Shown: positions 16,880-24,309 of the stretch, piece after piece
Numbering within the stretch: the first letter of the stretch is position 1
Layout: every line of letters starts with the position of its first letter
Assembly (NCBI GenBank): GCA_049318165.1
Contig: JBMOGW010000007.1
Span: 1 to 35,030 of the forward strand
Reading direction: 5' to 3'
Length of the DNA stretch: 35,030 nt
Source: UBA668 sp049318165
GTDB lineage: Bacteria > Actinomycetota > Acidimicrobiia > Acidimicrobiales > Ilumatobacteraceae
Made by a program: the position numbers and the translations under genes
The notes under the pieces: model-generated
Seen by the model: the letters and a program-made list of their open reading frames with translations, nothing else
Database searches by the model: none
What the model was told of the DNA's origin: nothing

Positions 16880-18029
16880 CGGACGGTGGCGGCTCGGCGG
16901 CCCGTTGCTTGGCCGCCTTGCGTTCGGCGCGTGTCGGTCGTTGCCGAATCGTGACCAGTTCGCTCTCGATCACCTCGTGACGCCGTCCCACGTCGGACAG
17001 CAGCGCCTGCGCCATCGCCGCGCCCGGGATCGCCAGCACCGCGCCCACCGGACCCAACAACGCCGCGCCCGCCAACGCCGAACCGAAGGCGACCGCCGGG
17101 TGGATGTCCATCGTGCGCGCCGTGATGCGCGGGATGAACAGGTAGTTCTCGATCTGCTGGTAGACGATCACGAAGATCAGCACGATCAAGCCCTTGGCCG
17201 GCGAGTCGATGAACGCGATCAACACGGGGAGCGCGCCCGCCAGGTAGGTGCCGATCACCGGCAGGAACTGGCTGATCACACCGACCCACAGCGCGAGCGC
17301 CACCGGCGCCTTGGTGCCCAACGCCTGCAGGATCACCCAGTGCGAGAACGCCGAGAGCCCGGCGAGCAGGGCACGCGAGTACAGGTAGCCGCCCGTCTTG
17401 TCGATCGCGATGTCCCACGTGTCGAGCACGCGCTGCTGGCGCTCGGGGCTCAGCCGGCTGCACAGCGCGCGGCGCATCTTCGGACCGTCGGCGACGAGGT
17501 AGAAGGTGAACAACGCGACCGACAACACCTGCACCACCACGCCGAGCGCGGTCACCGAGATGTCGAGCACGCGACCGCGTTGACCGCGGATGAAGCGCTG
17601 CACGGCACCGTTCGGGTCCTGGATCTCCGCGATCACCGAGCTGGCGTCGATGTGCGTGCCGAAGTGGTCGTTCGCGAATCGGACGAACCGGTTGACGTAG
17701 TCCTCCGAGTTCTGCAGCAGGTCGGCGATCTGCTGACCGACGAGCGCCGCGATCGCCACGACGAACAGCACGAACGCCAACAGCACACCGACGAGAATGA
17801 GCGCCGTCGCGGTCCCGCGCCGCCAGCCGTGACGTGCCAGGCGGTTGACACCCGGCTCGATGGCGAGCGCGAGGAAGATCGACACCAGCAGCAGCGTGAA
17901 CAGGCCGTACAACCGGTCGACGGTGGAGTCGAGCCGCACGGCGATCAGCCACCCGAGCCAGAACACCACGACGGCGCGCCACACCCAGGACGGCATGCGA
18001 TCGCGCGGCTTCAGGTCGGCGTCGGGCAT
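16866..18029 (-). CDS. AI-2E family transporter (TqsA/PerM-like permease)
   Basis: This 387-residue membrane protein has the AI-2E/UPF0118 layout. Two membrane helices lie near residues 15-55, a third near 70-95, and a soluble middle segment spans about 100-150. Four or five helices follow, including a long re-entrant Gly/Pro-rich region (ALWVGVISQFLPVIGTYLAG) that is characteristic of the family. The Ile/Val-rich helix LIVLIFVIVYQQIENYLFIPRI is also typical. The tail is charged and cytoplasmic. Family members export a range of small molecules or act as sodium/proton antiporters, so the substrate is left open. The ATG at 18029 is supported by TACGCT seven nt upstream. It heads a three-gene overlapping set with asparaginase and the MBL hydrolase. 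Confidence 0.9.
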   Translation of the reverse strand: MPDADLKPRDRMPSWVWRAVVVFWLGWLIAVRLDSTVDRLYGLFTLLLVSIFLALAIEPGVNRLARHGWRRGTATALILVGVLLAFVLFVVAIAALVGQQIADLLQNSEDYVNRFVRFANDHFGTHIDASSVIAEIQDPNGAVQRFIRGQRGRVLDISVTALGVVVQVLSVALFTFYLVADGPKMRRALCSRLSPERQQRVLDTWDIAIDKTGGYLYSRALLAGLSAFSHWVILQALGTKAPVALALWVGVISQFLPVIGTYLAGALPVLIAFIDSPAKGLIVLIFVIVYQQIENYLFIPRITARTMDIHPAVAFGSALAGAALLGPVGAVLAIPGAAMAQALLSDVGRRHEVIESELVTIRQRPTRAERKAAKQRAAEPPPSDDDA

Positions 18030-18036
18030 CGGCGAG

Positions 18037-18042
18037 AGCGTA
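18037..18042 (-). promoter_or_regulatory. -10 element of a leaderless promoter for the AI-2E/asparaginase/MBL operon
   Basis: On the minus strand TACGCT is followed by 7 nt and the ATG at 18029. It lies in the 21-nt gap after the YcaQ-like gene, so the permease operon can be transcribed independently of that gene. Confidence 0.55.
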
Positions 18043-18050
18043 CCGATGAT

Positions 18051-19280
18051 TCAGCGATGGGCGAGGTACCCCTGCAGCATGGGTGCCAGGTCGCCGCGGT
18101 GGGTCACCTCGACCGCGCCGAGGCCGAGCCACGACGCCATCGCCACGAGTTCCGCCGCGACATCGTGCGCGATCTCGTCGCGCGGCACACCTGGTTCGGC
18201 GAACGACCCGAGCACGCGCAGCACGCCTGCGTGGCGGTCGGCCTTCATGTCGAGCCGGCCGACCAGGCCGTCGTGCCAGAGGATCGGCAACACGTAGTAG
18301 CCGAACACCCGCTTCGGGGCGGGCGTGTAGATCTCGATGCGGTAGTGGAACCCGAACAGCCGCTCGTTGCGGTCGCGGTACCAGCAGACAGGGTCGAACG
18401 GGCTCAGCAGGGCGCACGCCTCGATGCGCCGCGGTACCGCCGCATCCGGGTGCAGGAACGCCGGCTTGTCCCACCCGTCGACGGTCACCGACAGCAGGCG
18501 CCCTTCCTCCACCAGCTCGGCGAGCAGCGGTTTGCAGGGCGCGTTCTTCTGCCGGTGGTAGTCGGTGAGGTCGGTCATCGTGCCGATGCCGTGGTGCTGC
18601 GCGGCCAGCACCAGCAGCTCCTTGCGCGCCTCGTGCTCCGACGGTGCAGGGCGGGCGAGCACCTCGGCGGGGATGACGCGTTCGGTGAGGTCGTACAGAC
18701 GGGCGAAGTCGGCGGGTCGGCGGGTGGCCGTGACGGCGCCCTTCCAGAACAGGTGCTCCAGCGCCACCTTGGCGTCGTCCCAGTCCCACCACTGGCCCTT
18801 CTTGCCGACCCGCTCGCTCAGGTCGCCCGCGGCAACCGGACCTTCGCGATCGATGCGCGACAGGACCTCGTCGATGTAGCCGGGGCGGCGGTCCTGCAGG
18901 TCCCAGTAGCGCGACCACTTGTGGTCGCGCTCCATGTGCCAGCGGTGCAGGTGATGGTGCGCGGTGGGCACGTGGCTGGCCTCGTGCACCCAGTACTCGA
19001 ACAGCTCGCCGGCGGCAGTGGCGTCGGCGATCAGCGACCGCGGGTGCGGGCCGAGGCGCGCGAACAGCGGCAGTTCCTGGCTGCGGACGAGGACGTTGAC
19101 CGAGTCGATCTGGATGACGCCCATGCGGTCGAGGGCGCGGCGCAGGTGTCGCCGGTCGACGCGACCGGTCGGCCGGCGGTCGGCGAAGCCCTGCGCAGCG
19201 AGCGCGATGCGGCGCGCCTGGTCGAGCGAGACCCGCTCCAGCCGGCGCGTCGATCGTGCGGTGTCCGGGCGTGCGGCCAT
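18051..19280 (-). CDS. YcaQ/AlkX-type DNA interstrand-crosslink glycosylase (HTH_42 family)
   Basis: The 409-residue protein matches the HTH_42 family of winged-helix DNA glycosylases, which unhook alkylated bases and interstrand crosslinks. The catalytic Gln-X-Asp motif is present as Gln57-Ile58-Asp59 in the VIQIDSVNVL segment. An Asp at the third position is the mark of the YcaQ/AlkX branch rather than the antibiotic-resistance AlkZ branch (Gln-X-Gln). Further family patterns are YWVHEASHVP at about 115, three winged-helix repeats, and CALLSPFDPVCWYRDR with FGFHYRIEIYTPAPKRVFGYYVLPIL in the C-terminal half. It is normal in length and intact. It ends 21 nt before the permease gene, and its ATG lies 25 nt from the cyclophilin stop, so these two may share a transcript. 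Confidence 0.92.
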   Translation of the reverse strand: MAARPDTARSTRRLERVSLDQARRIALAAQGFADRRPTGRVDRRHLRRALDRMGVIQIDSVNVLVRSQELPLFARLGPHPRSLIADATAAGELFEYWVHEASHVPTAHHHLHRWHMERDHKWSRYWDLQDRRPGYIDEVLSRIDREGPVAAGDLSERVGKKGQWWDWDDAKVALEHLFWKGAVTATRRPADFARLYDLTERVIPAEVLARPAPSEHEARKELLVLAAQHHGIGTMTDLTDYHRQKNAPCKPLLAELVEEGRLLSVTVDGWDKPAFLHPDAAVPRRIEACALLSPFDPVCWYRDRNERLFGFHYRIEIYTPAPKRVFGYYVLPILWHDGLVGRLDMKADRHAGVLRVLGSFAEPGVPRDEIAHDVAAELVAMASWLGLGAVEVTHRGDLAPMLQGYLAHR

Positions 19281-19305
19281 CGTGCGGACCTGCCCGTGCG
19301 GTGCG

Positions 19306-19860
19306 TCAGTCCGCGACGGTGATGGTGACCGAGTTGATCACCACGTCGGTGCGCGGGCGATCGGCGCGGTCGGTGTCGACCTTCTGCATCGCGTCGACGA
19401 TCTCCAGGCCCTTCACGACCTGACCGAAGTGGTTGTACTGCGGGGGCAGACCGGCGCCGCTGGGGCCGCTGATGAGGAAGAACTGGCTGCCGTTGGTGTC
19501 GGGGCCGGCGTTGGCCATCGCCAGCGAACCGATCTGGTAGCGCTGCTTCACCGGCTCGTCGGCGAAGCGGTAGCCGGGGCCGCCGCGACCGGTGCCGGTG
19601 GGGTCGCCGCCCTGGCACACGAAGCCGTTGATGATCCGGTGGAAGATCACGCCCTCGTAGTAGTGGTACCCGGCCAGGAACACGAAGTTGTTGACCGTCA
19701 GCGGCGCGTTGATCGCGTCGAGGGCGATGACGAGGGTGCCCATGCTGGTCTCCATCGTCGCCGTGTAACGCTTCGACGTGTCGATGCCCATCTCGGGGGT
19801 GTCGTTGAACTGCTGGATCGTGGGCGCGGACCCGTCGAGGGCCGGGAAGGGGTAAGCCAT
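19306..19860 (-). CDS. Cyclophilin-type peptidyl-prolyl cis-trans isomerase
   Basis: This 184-residue cyclophilin catalyses isomerisation of Xaa-Pro bonds in folding proteins. The active-site block FHRIINGFVCQGGDPTGTG contains the catalytic Arg75. The MANAGPDTNGSQFFL core and the late FGQVVKGLEIVDAM segment are equally diagnostic. There is no signal peptide, so it is cytoplasmic. The ATG at 19860 is chosen because TAGCCT lies 7 nt before it. An in-frame open reading frame extends upstream to 20046, but that part is only the translation of the repeat arm at 19880-19968. The start codon is just 19 nt from that arm, so the region where a -35 box would lie belongs to the element described below. 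Confidence 0.95.
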   Translation of the reverse strand: MAYPFPALDGSAPTIQQFNDTPEMGIDTSKRYTATMETSMGTLVIALDAINAPLTVNNFVFLAGYHYYEGVIFHRIINGFVCQGGDPTGTGRGGPGYRFADEPVKQRYQIGSLAMANAGPDTNGSQFFLISGPSGAGLPPQYNHFGQVVKGLEIVDAMQKVDTDRADRPRTDVVINSVTITVAD

Positions 19861-19867
19861 GCCCGGC

Positions 19868-19873
19868 AGGCTA
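19868..19873 (-). promoter_or_regulatory. -10 element of a leaderless cyclophilin promoter, abutting a repeat arm
   Basis: TAGCCT on the minus strand ends 7 nt before the ATG at 19860. A -35 box at normal spacing would fall at about 19891-19896, inside the first 20-bp unit of the left inverted arm. Confidence 0.55.
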
Positions 19874-19879
19874 CCCGGT

Positions 19880-19968
19880 GCCATCTCGGGCTGATTCGTC
19901 CCGCGCACGCCATCTCGGGCTGATTCGTCCCAAACGGGCTTCTCGGGCTGATCCGTCTCGAAAAGTGC
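19880..19968. repeat. Left inverted arm with three 20-bp repeat units
   Basis: Units lie at 19883-19902, 19912-19931 and 19940-19959. The first two are identical (ATCTCGGGCTGATTCGTCCC) and the third differs at five positions. Start-to-start distances are 29 and 28 bp, about 2.7 helical turns. The inner end GAAAAGTGC is identical to that of the right arm. Confidence 0.85.
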
Positions 19969-20044
19969 AACTGTCGGCGAAGAGAACGGCCGCACGTTCG
20001 GACAACTCTGCCAATCGCGTCGCGTCGCCGTACCCAGTGACAGC

Positions 20045-20953
20045 ATGAAGATGCACCTGATCGACGACTTCGCCGCACGCCATCACGGTCTGATCCACAA
20101 GGACGCCGCACTCCGTCTGGGGTTCAGCCGCACGAACTGGTACCGAGCCATCGGGCCGGGAGGTGCGTTGGAAGCCCTCTACCCGAACGTGGCGCGGGTG
20201 TGGGGCAGCCCGGCGTCGTTCGAGCAGCGGGTGCTCGGTGCGGTGTGGGCGGCGGGGCCGGGCGCGATGGCATCCCACCGATCGGCGGCCGCGCTCTGGG
20301 GTGTGCATCGCCCCGAAGGAGAGCCGCTCGACGTCATCCTTCCGTCGCGGGGACGGCACTCGTTGCCCGGTGGCGTGGTGATCCATCGACCGTCGGACCG
20401 GCTGGACCTCCGACCAGTGCTGCGCCGGCGGATCCCGGTGACCAATCCGATGCGGATGCTCCTCGACCTCGGCGCGGTCGATCCGGATTCGGTCTTCGAC
20501 GCACTCGTCGACGTGCTGTCGGCGAAGGTCGCGTCACCGCACGCAATCCGGAGCACGTTGTTCCGACACTCCACGAAGGGCCGCCATGGCACGGTGGCGC
20601 TCCGTGCTGCACTCGAGCGATGGTTGGACGAAGAACTGCCGCCGGACAGCACCCTCGAGGCGGTCATGGGCGACCTCGTCCGCGACTTCGCCCTGCCACC
20701 GATGACCTTCCATGCCATCGTGGAGGGCTACGAGGTCGACTTCCTGGTCACCGGCACGAGGGTGATCGTCGAGTGCGACGGTTGGGGCTCACACGGCCTC
20801 GACCGCGACCAGTTCGAGTTCGACCGCCTCCGCGACGCCGACCTGGTGGGCGCGGGCTGGCACGTCGTCCACGTGACGTGGCGGCAAGTGACGCAGCAAC
20901 CGGCGGTGGCTGCGGCACGCATCCGCCGCGTCATCGACCAATGGGCGCGCTGA
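20045..20953 (+). CDS. AbiEi-like antitoxin-fold protein with C-terminal DUF559/Vsr-like nuclease domain
   Basis: The 302-residue protein has three parts. Residues 1-52 form a winged-helix-like start (HHGLIHKDAALRLGFSRTNW). The middle, about 60-180, resembles the AbiEi antitoxin domain (ASHRSAAALWGVH, then IPVTNPMRMLLDLGAV). Residues 190-300 form a DUF559/Vsr-like PD-(D/E)XK nuclease fold. Candidate catalytic residues are Glu195, Asp222 in YEVDFLV, and Glu233/Asp235 in VECDGWGSH, followed by the family's DR..FE.DR.RD..L...GW.V.HVTW pattern. Proteins with this layout are common and often multicopy in actinobacteria, and their role is unsettled. No partner toxin gene (AbiEii type) is adjacent. 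The ATG at 20045 lacks a clear ribosome binding site; TACCCA 8 nt upstream is a weak leaderless -10. It lies alone between the inverted arms. Confidence 0.85.
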   Translation: MKMHLIDDFAARHHGLIHKDAALRLGFSRTNWYRAIGPGGALEALYPNVARVWGSPASFEQRVLGAVWAAGPGAMASHRSAAALWGVHRPEGEPLDVILPSRGRHSLPGGVVIHRPSDRLDLRPVLRRRIPVTNPMRMLLDLGAVDPDSVFDALVDVLSAKVASPHAIRSTLFRHSTKGRHGTVALRAALERWLDEELPPDSTLEAVMGDLVRDFALPPMTFHAIVEGYEVDFLVTGTRVIVECDGWGSHGLDRDQFEFDRLRDADLVGAGWHVVHVTWRQVTQQPAVAAARIRRVIDQWAR

Positions 20954-20979
20954 CGCGCTGCTTCTCTGTGCGCTGTGTC

Positions 20980-21068
20980 GCACTTTTCGAGACGAATCAG
21001 ACCGAGAAGCCCGTTTGGGACGAATCAGCCCGAGAAGGCCTGGGTGGGACGAAACAGCCCGAGAAGGC
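20980..21068. repeat. Right inverted arm with three 20-bp repeat units
   Basis: Units lie at 20989-21008, 21017-21036 and 21046-21065 and are the reverse complement of the left-arm units in mirrored order, with the same 28- and 29-bp spacing. The 8-bp spacer between the inner two units is identical in both arms, while the outer 9-bp spacer differs at three positions. Confidence 0.85.
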
Positions 21069-21084
21069 CCAGAAGGCCCTTGGG

Positions 21085-22587
21085 TCAGTTGCGGGCGTTG
21101 TAGTCGGTGATGAGGGCGTTGGCCTGGGTGGCCGAGTCCTTCAGCGACGCAGTGACGTCGGCGCCGCCGAACACGGCGGCGACGGCGTTGGCCAACACGG
21201 TGCGGATCTCACGCAACGGACCGACCACCGGGCCGGCCGATGTCGGCACGTCCGGGGTGTCGAGCAGCTGCTGGTAGGCGACCGAGAACCGCGGGTCCTT
21301 CGCGACCGTCGACTTGTACGGCTCGAGGTCGAGGGCATCGGTGTTCATCGGCACGTAGCCGGTGGCGACCGCCCACTCGCTCTGCTGCTCGGCCTGCGTG
21401 AGGTAGGTGACGAAGTCCCACGCAGCCGCCGTTCGCACGTCGTCGCCGGAATCGACCATCCACAGCGAAGCGCCACCGATCAGCGCACCAGGCTTGCCGT
21501 CGGGGCCGGGCATCGGCCCGACGCCGACGTCGTCGGCGTTGATGTTCGGGAACTGGCCGCTCGCCAGCACCTGCAGCACCGGGCCGAGCGACGCCGACGT
21601 GGCGATGGTCATCGCGGCCGGCTCCTGCTGGTCGGCCAGCTTGAGCAGGTTGTCGTACCCGGTGGTGCTGTTGTCGCCGACGTTGACGGCAAGCCCGTCG
21701 TTGATCATCCCCTGCAGGAACGTGAGCAGGTCGACGCCGGTCTGGTTGTCGTAGAGCACCTTCGTGGCGCGGGCCGTGCGGCCGTTGTCGCCGTCGACGT
21801 AGAACTCGCCGGCCTTGGCGAACCACTGCTCGACGTACCAGCCGCCACCGGAGTCGAAGCCCGAGTCGAGTGACAGGCCGTACTTGGCGGCACCCGAGTC
21901 GACGATCTTCTGGCTGAACTCGCGCATCTCGTCGAGTGAGGTCGGCGGCGTGTTCGGGTCGAGGCCGGCCGCGCCGAAGGCCTTCTGGTTGTAGAACAGC
22001 ACAGGGTTGGAGATGTTGAACGGCATCGACCACTGCAGGCCGCCCGTCGCGTAGGCAGTGAGGCCCGCCGGCAGCAACGCCGACGTGTCGTAGCCACTCG
22101 ACTCGATGCACTGCTGGACCGGGATCGCCGACGCGGTGTCCACCATCGCCTGCACCTGGTACTCCGGCATCTGCACCAGGTCGGGGCGGTCGCCCTGCGA
22201 GGCCTGGTAGTAGTTGTCGGCGGTCTCTTCGTAGCTGCCCTGCACCAGCAGCACCTTCACCTTGTCCTGGCTCGCGTTGTAGGCGTCGGTCAGCTTGGTG
22301 AGCTCCTCACCCAGCGGGCCGCTCATGCCGTGCCAGAACGAGATCTCGGTCGTGCCGGTCGCGTTCGCCAGTGCGTCGGTCGGGCAGTCGGGCAGGTTGT
22401 CCGGAGCGATCGTCGTGGTCGGCGGCAGCGTGGCCGTGGATTCGGTCGAGCCCGAGGTCGTCTCGGTGGAGGGGGCCGTGGTGGTGGCGCCGCCCCCGGT
22501 GATGCTGTCGCCGCCGCTGCAGGCGGCGAGGAGGGCGAACGAGGCGACCAGCGCCACAGCCGCCGAACGGTTGCGTCGGCTGCGCAT
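21085..22587 (-). CDS. ABC sugar transporter substrate-binding lipoprotein (UgpB-like)
   Basis: This 500-residue extracellular solute-binding protein (family 1) is the receptor of a carbohydrate-type ABC importer. The signal sequence ends in a lipobox with Cys23 (LLAAC). A Ser/Thr-rich linker of about 45 residues then spaces the domain from the membrane. The binding domain begins with ISFWHGMSG, the classic opening of UgpB-type glycerol-3-phosphate and oligosaccharide binders. Other family features are NISNPVLFYNQKAF, GGASLWMV and the WDFVTYLT segment near the hinge. The ligand cannot be read from the sequence; glycerophosphodiesters or oligosaccharides are the usual ones. The ATG overlaps the permease stop by 1 nt (TGATG). 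It is the last gene of the operon, with the right repeat arm starting 16 nt after its stop. Confidence 0.92.
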   Translation of the reverse strand: MRSRRNRSAAVALVASFALLAACSGGDSITGGGATTTAPSTETTSGSTESTATLPPTTTIAPDNLPDCPTDALANATGTTEISFWHGMSGPLGEELTKLTDAYNASQDKVKVLLVQGSYEETADNYYQASQGDRPDLVQMPEYQVQAMVDTASAIPVQQCIESSGYDTSALLPAGLTAYATGGLQWSMPFNISNPVLFYNQKAFGAAGLDPNTPPTSLDEMREFSQKIVDSGAAKYGLSLDSGFDSGGGWYVEQWFAKAGEFYVDGDNGRTARATKVLYDNQTGVDLLTFLQGMINDGLAVNVGDNSTTGYDNLLKLADQQEPAAMTIATSASLGPVLQVLASGQFPNINADDVGVGPMPGPDGKPGALIGGASLWMVDSGDDVRTAAAWDFVTYLTQAEQQSEWAVATGYVPMNTDALDLEPYKSTVAKDPRFSVAYQQLLDTPDVPTSAGPVVGPLREIRTVLANAVAAVFGGADVTASLKDSATQANALITDYNARN

Positions 22588-23423
22588 CAGCCCTTCACCG
22601 CCCCTGCGGTGAGACCGCGAACGAGTTGACGCTGGAACAGCACCAACATGACGAAGATGGGAAGGGCAGCCACGACGAGACCTCCGGTCACGAGATTGAT
22701 CTTGCTGATGTCGTTGTTCTTCAAGCGTTCCAGGCCGATCTGGATCGTTTCGTGCGCCCGGTCGCCGCGGATCACCTGTGACGGCCACAGGTACGCGTTC
22801 CACGTCCCGAGGAACGTGAACAGACCGAGTGCGCCCAGGGTGGGCCTGCTGAGGGGTGCCGCCACCTCCCAGAGAAATCGCACGTGACCCACGCCGTCAA
22901 GGGCTGCAGCCTCACGAAGTTCTCCAGGAAGCTGCAAGAACACCTGACGGACGAGGAACACGCCGAACGTGCTCGCCAACGACGGCACGATCAGCCCCTG
23001 GTAGGAGTTGATCCAGCCGAGCGAGTCGGCCGTGCGCTCGTTGATCACGACGGTCACCTCGGCCGGCACGAGCATCGTCGCCAGGAACGCCACGAACAGC
23101 GGCCCGCGACCCGGGAACTCGAGGAACGCGAACGCGTAGGCCGCCAGCAGCGACGTGATGACCACACCGATGGTGACCATCACCGACACGAACACGCTGT
23201 TGAGCAGCAGGCGGCCGAGGTCGCCCTGGTTCCACGCCGCCTTGATGGTGGACAACGTCAGGTCGACGGGCAGCAGCGAGCGCGGGTGGTCCAGCGAGTC
23301 CGGGCCCGTCTTCAGCGCCTGCATCACGACGGCGTAGATCGGGAACAGCACGATGAAGGCGAGGAAGACGAGCAGCGTGTAACGCCCGACCTTGCGCGCG
23401 CCGCGCACGGTGTCAGCGGCCAT
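22587..23423 (-). CDS. Carbohydrate ABC transporter permease (UgpE/MalG-type)
   Basis: This 278-residue inner-membrane permease has six predicted helices. The cytoplasmic EAA loop ELREAAALDGVGHVRFLWEVAAPL couples transport to the ATPase. The MalG/UgpE type is supported by the short N-terminus, by the first helix followed by a long external loop with NSVFVSVMVTIGVVITSLLAAYAFA, and by the end RQLVRGLTAGAVKG, a characteristic C-terminus of this class. It overlaps the upstream permease gene by 11 nt; the ATG at 23423 is preferred over an earlier one because the overlap is smaller and GCGGGTG lies just upstream. It forms a heterodimer with the product of the gene at 23413. Confidence 0.94.
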   Translation of the reverse strand: MAADTVRGARKVGRYTLLVFLAFIVLFPIYAVVMQALKTGPDSLDHPRSLLPVDLTLSTIKAAWNQGDLGRLLLNSVFVSVMVTIGVVITSLLAAYAFAFLEFPGRGPLFVAFLATMLVPAEVTVVINERTADSLGWINSYQGLIVPSLASTFGVFLVRQVFLQLPGELREAAALDGVGHVRFLWEVAAPLSRPTLGALGLFTFLGTWNAYLWPSQVIRGDRAHETIQIGLERLKNNDISKINLVTGGLVVAALPIFVMLVLFQRQLVRGLTAGAVKG

Positions 23424-24309
23424 AGTGCACCCGCTTCTCGAGGCCACGGAACTGCACCAGGGCCAGCACCAGCGACAGCAGGAACAGCAGCACGGCGGCG
23501 GCCGACTTGGTGCCCAGGTCGCCGCGGATGATCGAGTTGCGGCCGTAGATCAGGTACGGAATGGTGGTCGTCGGCTTCTCGGGGTTCGGTCCACCGCCGG
23601 TGAGCAGCGCGATCTCGCCGTAGGTCTGCAGCGCACGCGTGGTGAGGACCACGCCGACGAACAGCAGCGTCGGAGCGATCATCGGGATCGTCACGTTGGT
23701 GAAGCGGCGCACGCTGCCCGCCCCGTCGACGAACGCGCTCTCGTACAGGTCGCGTGGCACGCTCTGCAGCGCTGCGGTGACGATGATGAACGTGAACCCG
23801 AGGTTCGCCCACACCGAGCTGAACGCGACCGCGAGCAGCGCGGTGTCGGGGTCGTTCAACAAGCCGGGGTTCTTCAACACCGGGAAGATGCCGCTGAACA
23901 GGTCGGCGAACACGCCGATCTGCGGCTGCAGCAGCACGAACCACACCAAGCTCGCCACGGCCACACTGGTGGCCACCGTGCTGGAGAAGATCGTGCGGAA
24001 CACGCCGATGCCGCGAAGGTGTTTGTCGGCGAGCACGGCCAAGCCGACGCCGAGGATCAGGCCGACCGGGACGGTGAGGAACATCAGCTTCACCGACACG
24101 CCGAGCGCGTGCTGGAACTCGTTCGAGATGAAGACGTCCCAGTACCGGCCCCAGCCCTGGTCGGTGCACTTCGTGCCGGTGACGTCGCACTTGAAGTGAC
24201 CCTTCTGGATCGCGCGCACCAACGGGTAGATCGTCCACACCGCGATGAGGGCGATGCTGGGCAGCAGCATCGCGATGGCCCACGGCACATCGCGAAGGCG
24301 CCGCTTCAC
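23413..24309 (-). CDS. Carbohydrate ABC transporter permease (UgpA/MalF-type)
   Basis: This 298-residue permease has six helices and is the partner of the following permease. Its EAA loop reads DLYESAFVDGAGSVRRFTNVTIPMI. The family pattern TLLFVGVVLTTRALQTYGEIALLTGGGPN is the well-conserved stretch before the last helix in UgpA-type proteins. A loop of about 25 residues after helix 1 contains two cysteines (HFKCDVTGTKCTDQGWGRYW), which could form a disulphide outside the cell. The GTG start overlaps the ATPase stop by 4 nt (GTGA), so synthesis is likely coupled along the operon. Confidence 0.94.
   Translation of the reverse strand: MKRRLRDVPWAIAMLLPSIALIAVWTIYPLVRAIQKGHFKCDVTGTKCTDQGWGRYWDVFISNEFQHALGVSVKLMFLTVPVGLILGVGLAVLADKHLRGIGVFRTIFSSTVATSVAVASLVWFVLLQPQIGVFADLFSGIFPVLKNPGLLNDPDTALLAVAFSSVWANLGFTFIIVTAALQSVPRDLYESAFVDGAGSVRRFTNVTIPMIAPTLLFVGVVLTTRALQTYGEIALLTGGGPNPEKPTTTIPYLIYGRNSIIRGDLGTKSAAAVLLFLLSLVLALVQFRGLEKRVHYGR

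Larger units (their letters stand above)
19880..21068. mobile_element. Candidate mobile unit: AbiEi-like/DUF559 gene between 89-bp inverted arms
   Basis: Two 89-bp arms in inverted orientation bound a 1189-bp unit that contains one gene (20045-20953). Every base of the left arm at position p pairs with position 40948-p on the right, without any gap, at 81 of 89 positions. The arms lie against neighbouring genes: 19 nt from the cyclophilin start and 16 nt from the ABC binding-protein stop. No transposase or recombinase is recognisable and no clear target-site duplication is seen. A tandem AGAAGGCCC at 21062-21079 touches the right end. A non-autonomous transposable unit, an endonuclease-driven selfish gene, or a gene with paired operator arrays would all fit. 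Confidence 0.6.

Noticed and set aside
19861..20046. N-terminal extension of the cyclophilin through the left repeat arm
   Set aside because: The frame is open, but the residues are merely the translation of the repeat arm; the TAGCCT box and normal family start both favour 19860.
20045..20953. Half of a type IV toxin-antitoxin pair
   Set aside because: No AbiEii-type nucleotidyltransferase gene is adjacent; the next gene is an ABC binding protein on the other strand.
19880..21068. CRISPR array, because of multiple 20-bp repeats
   Set aside because: Only three units per arm, spacers of 8-9 bp, arms in inverted orientation, and no cas genes.
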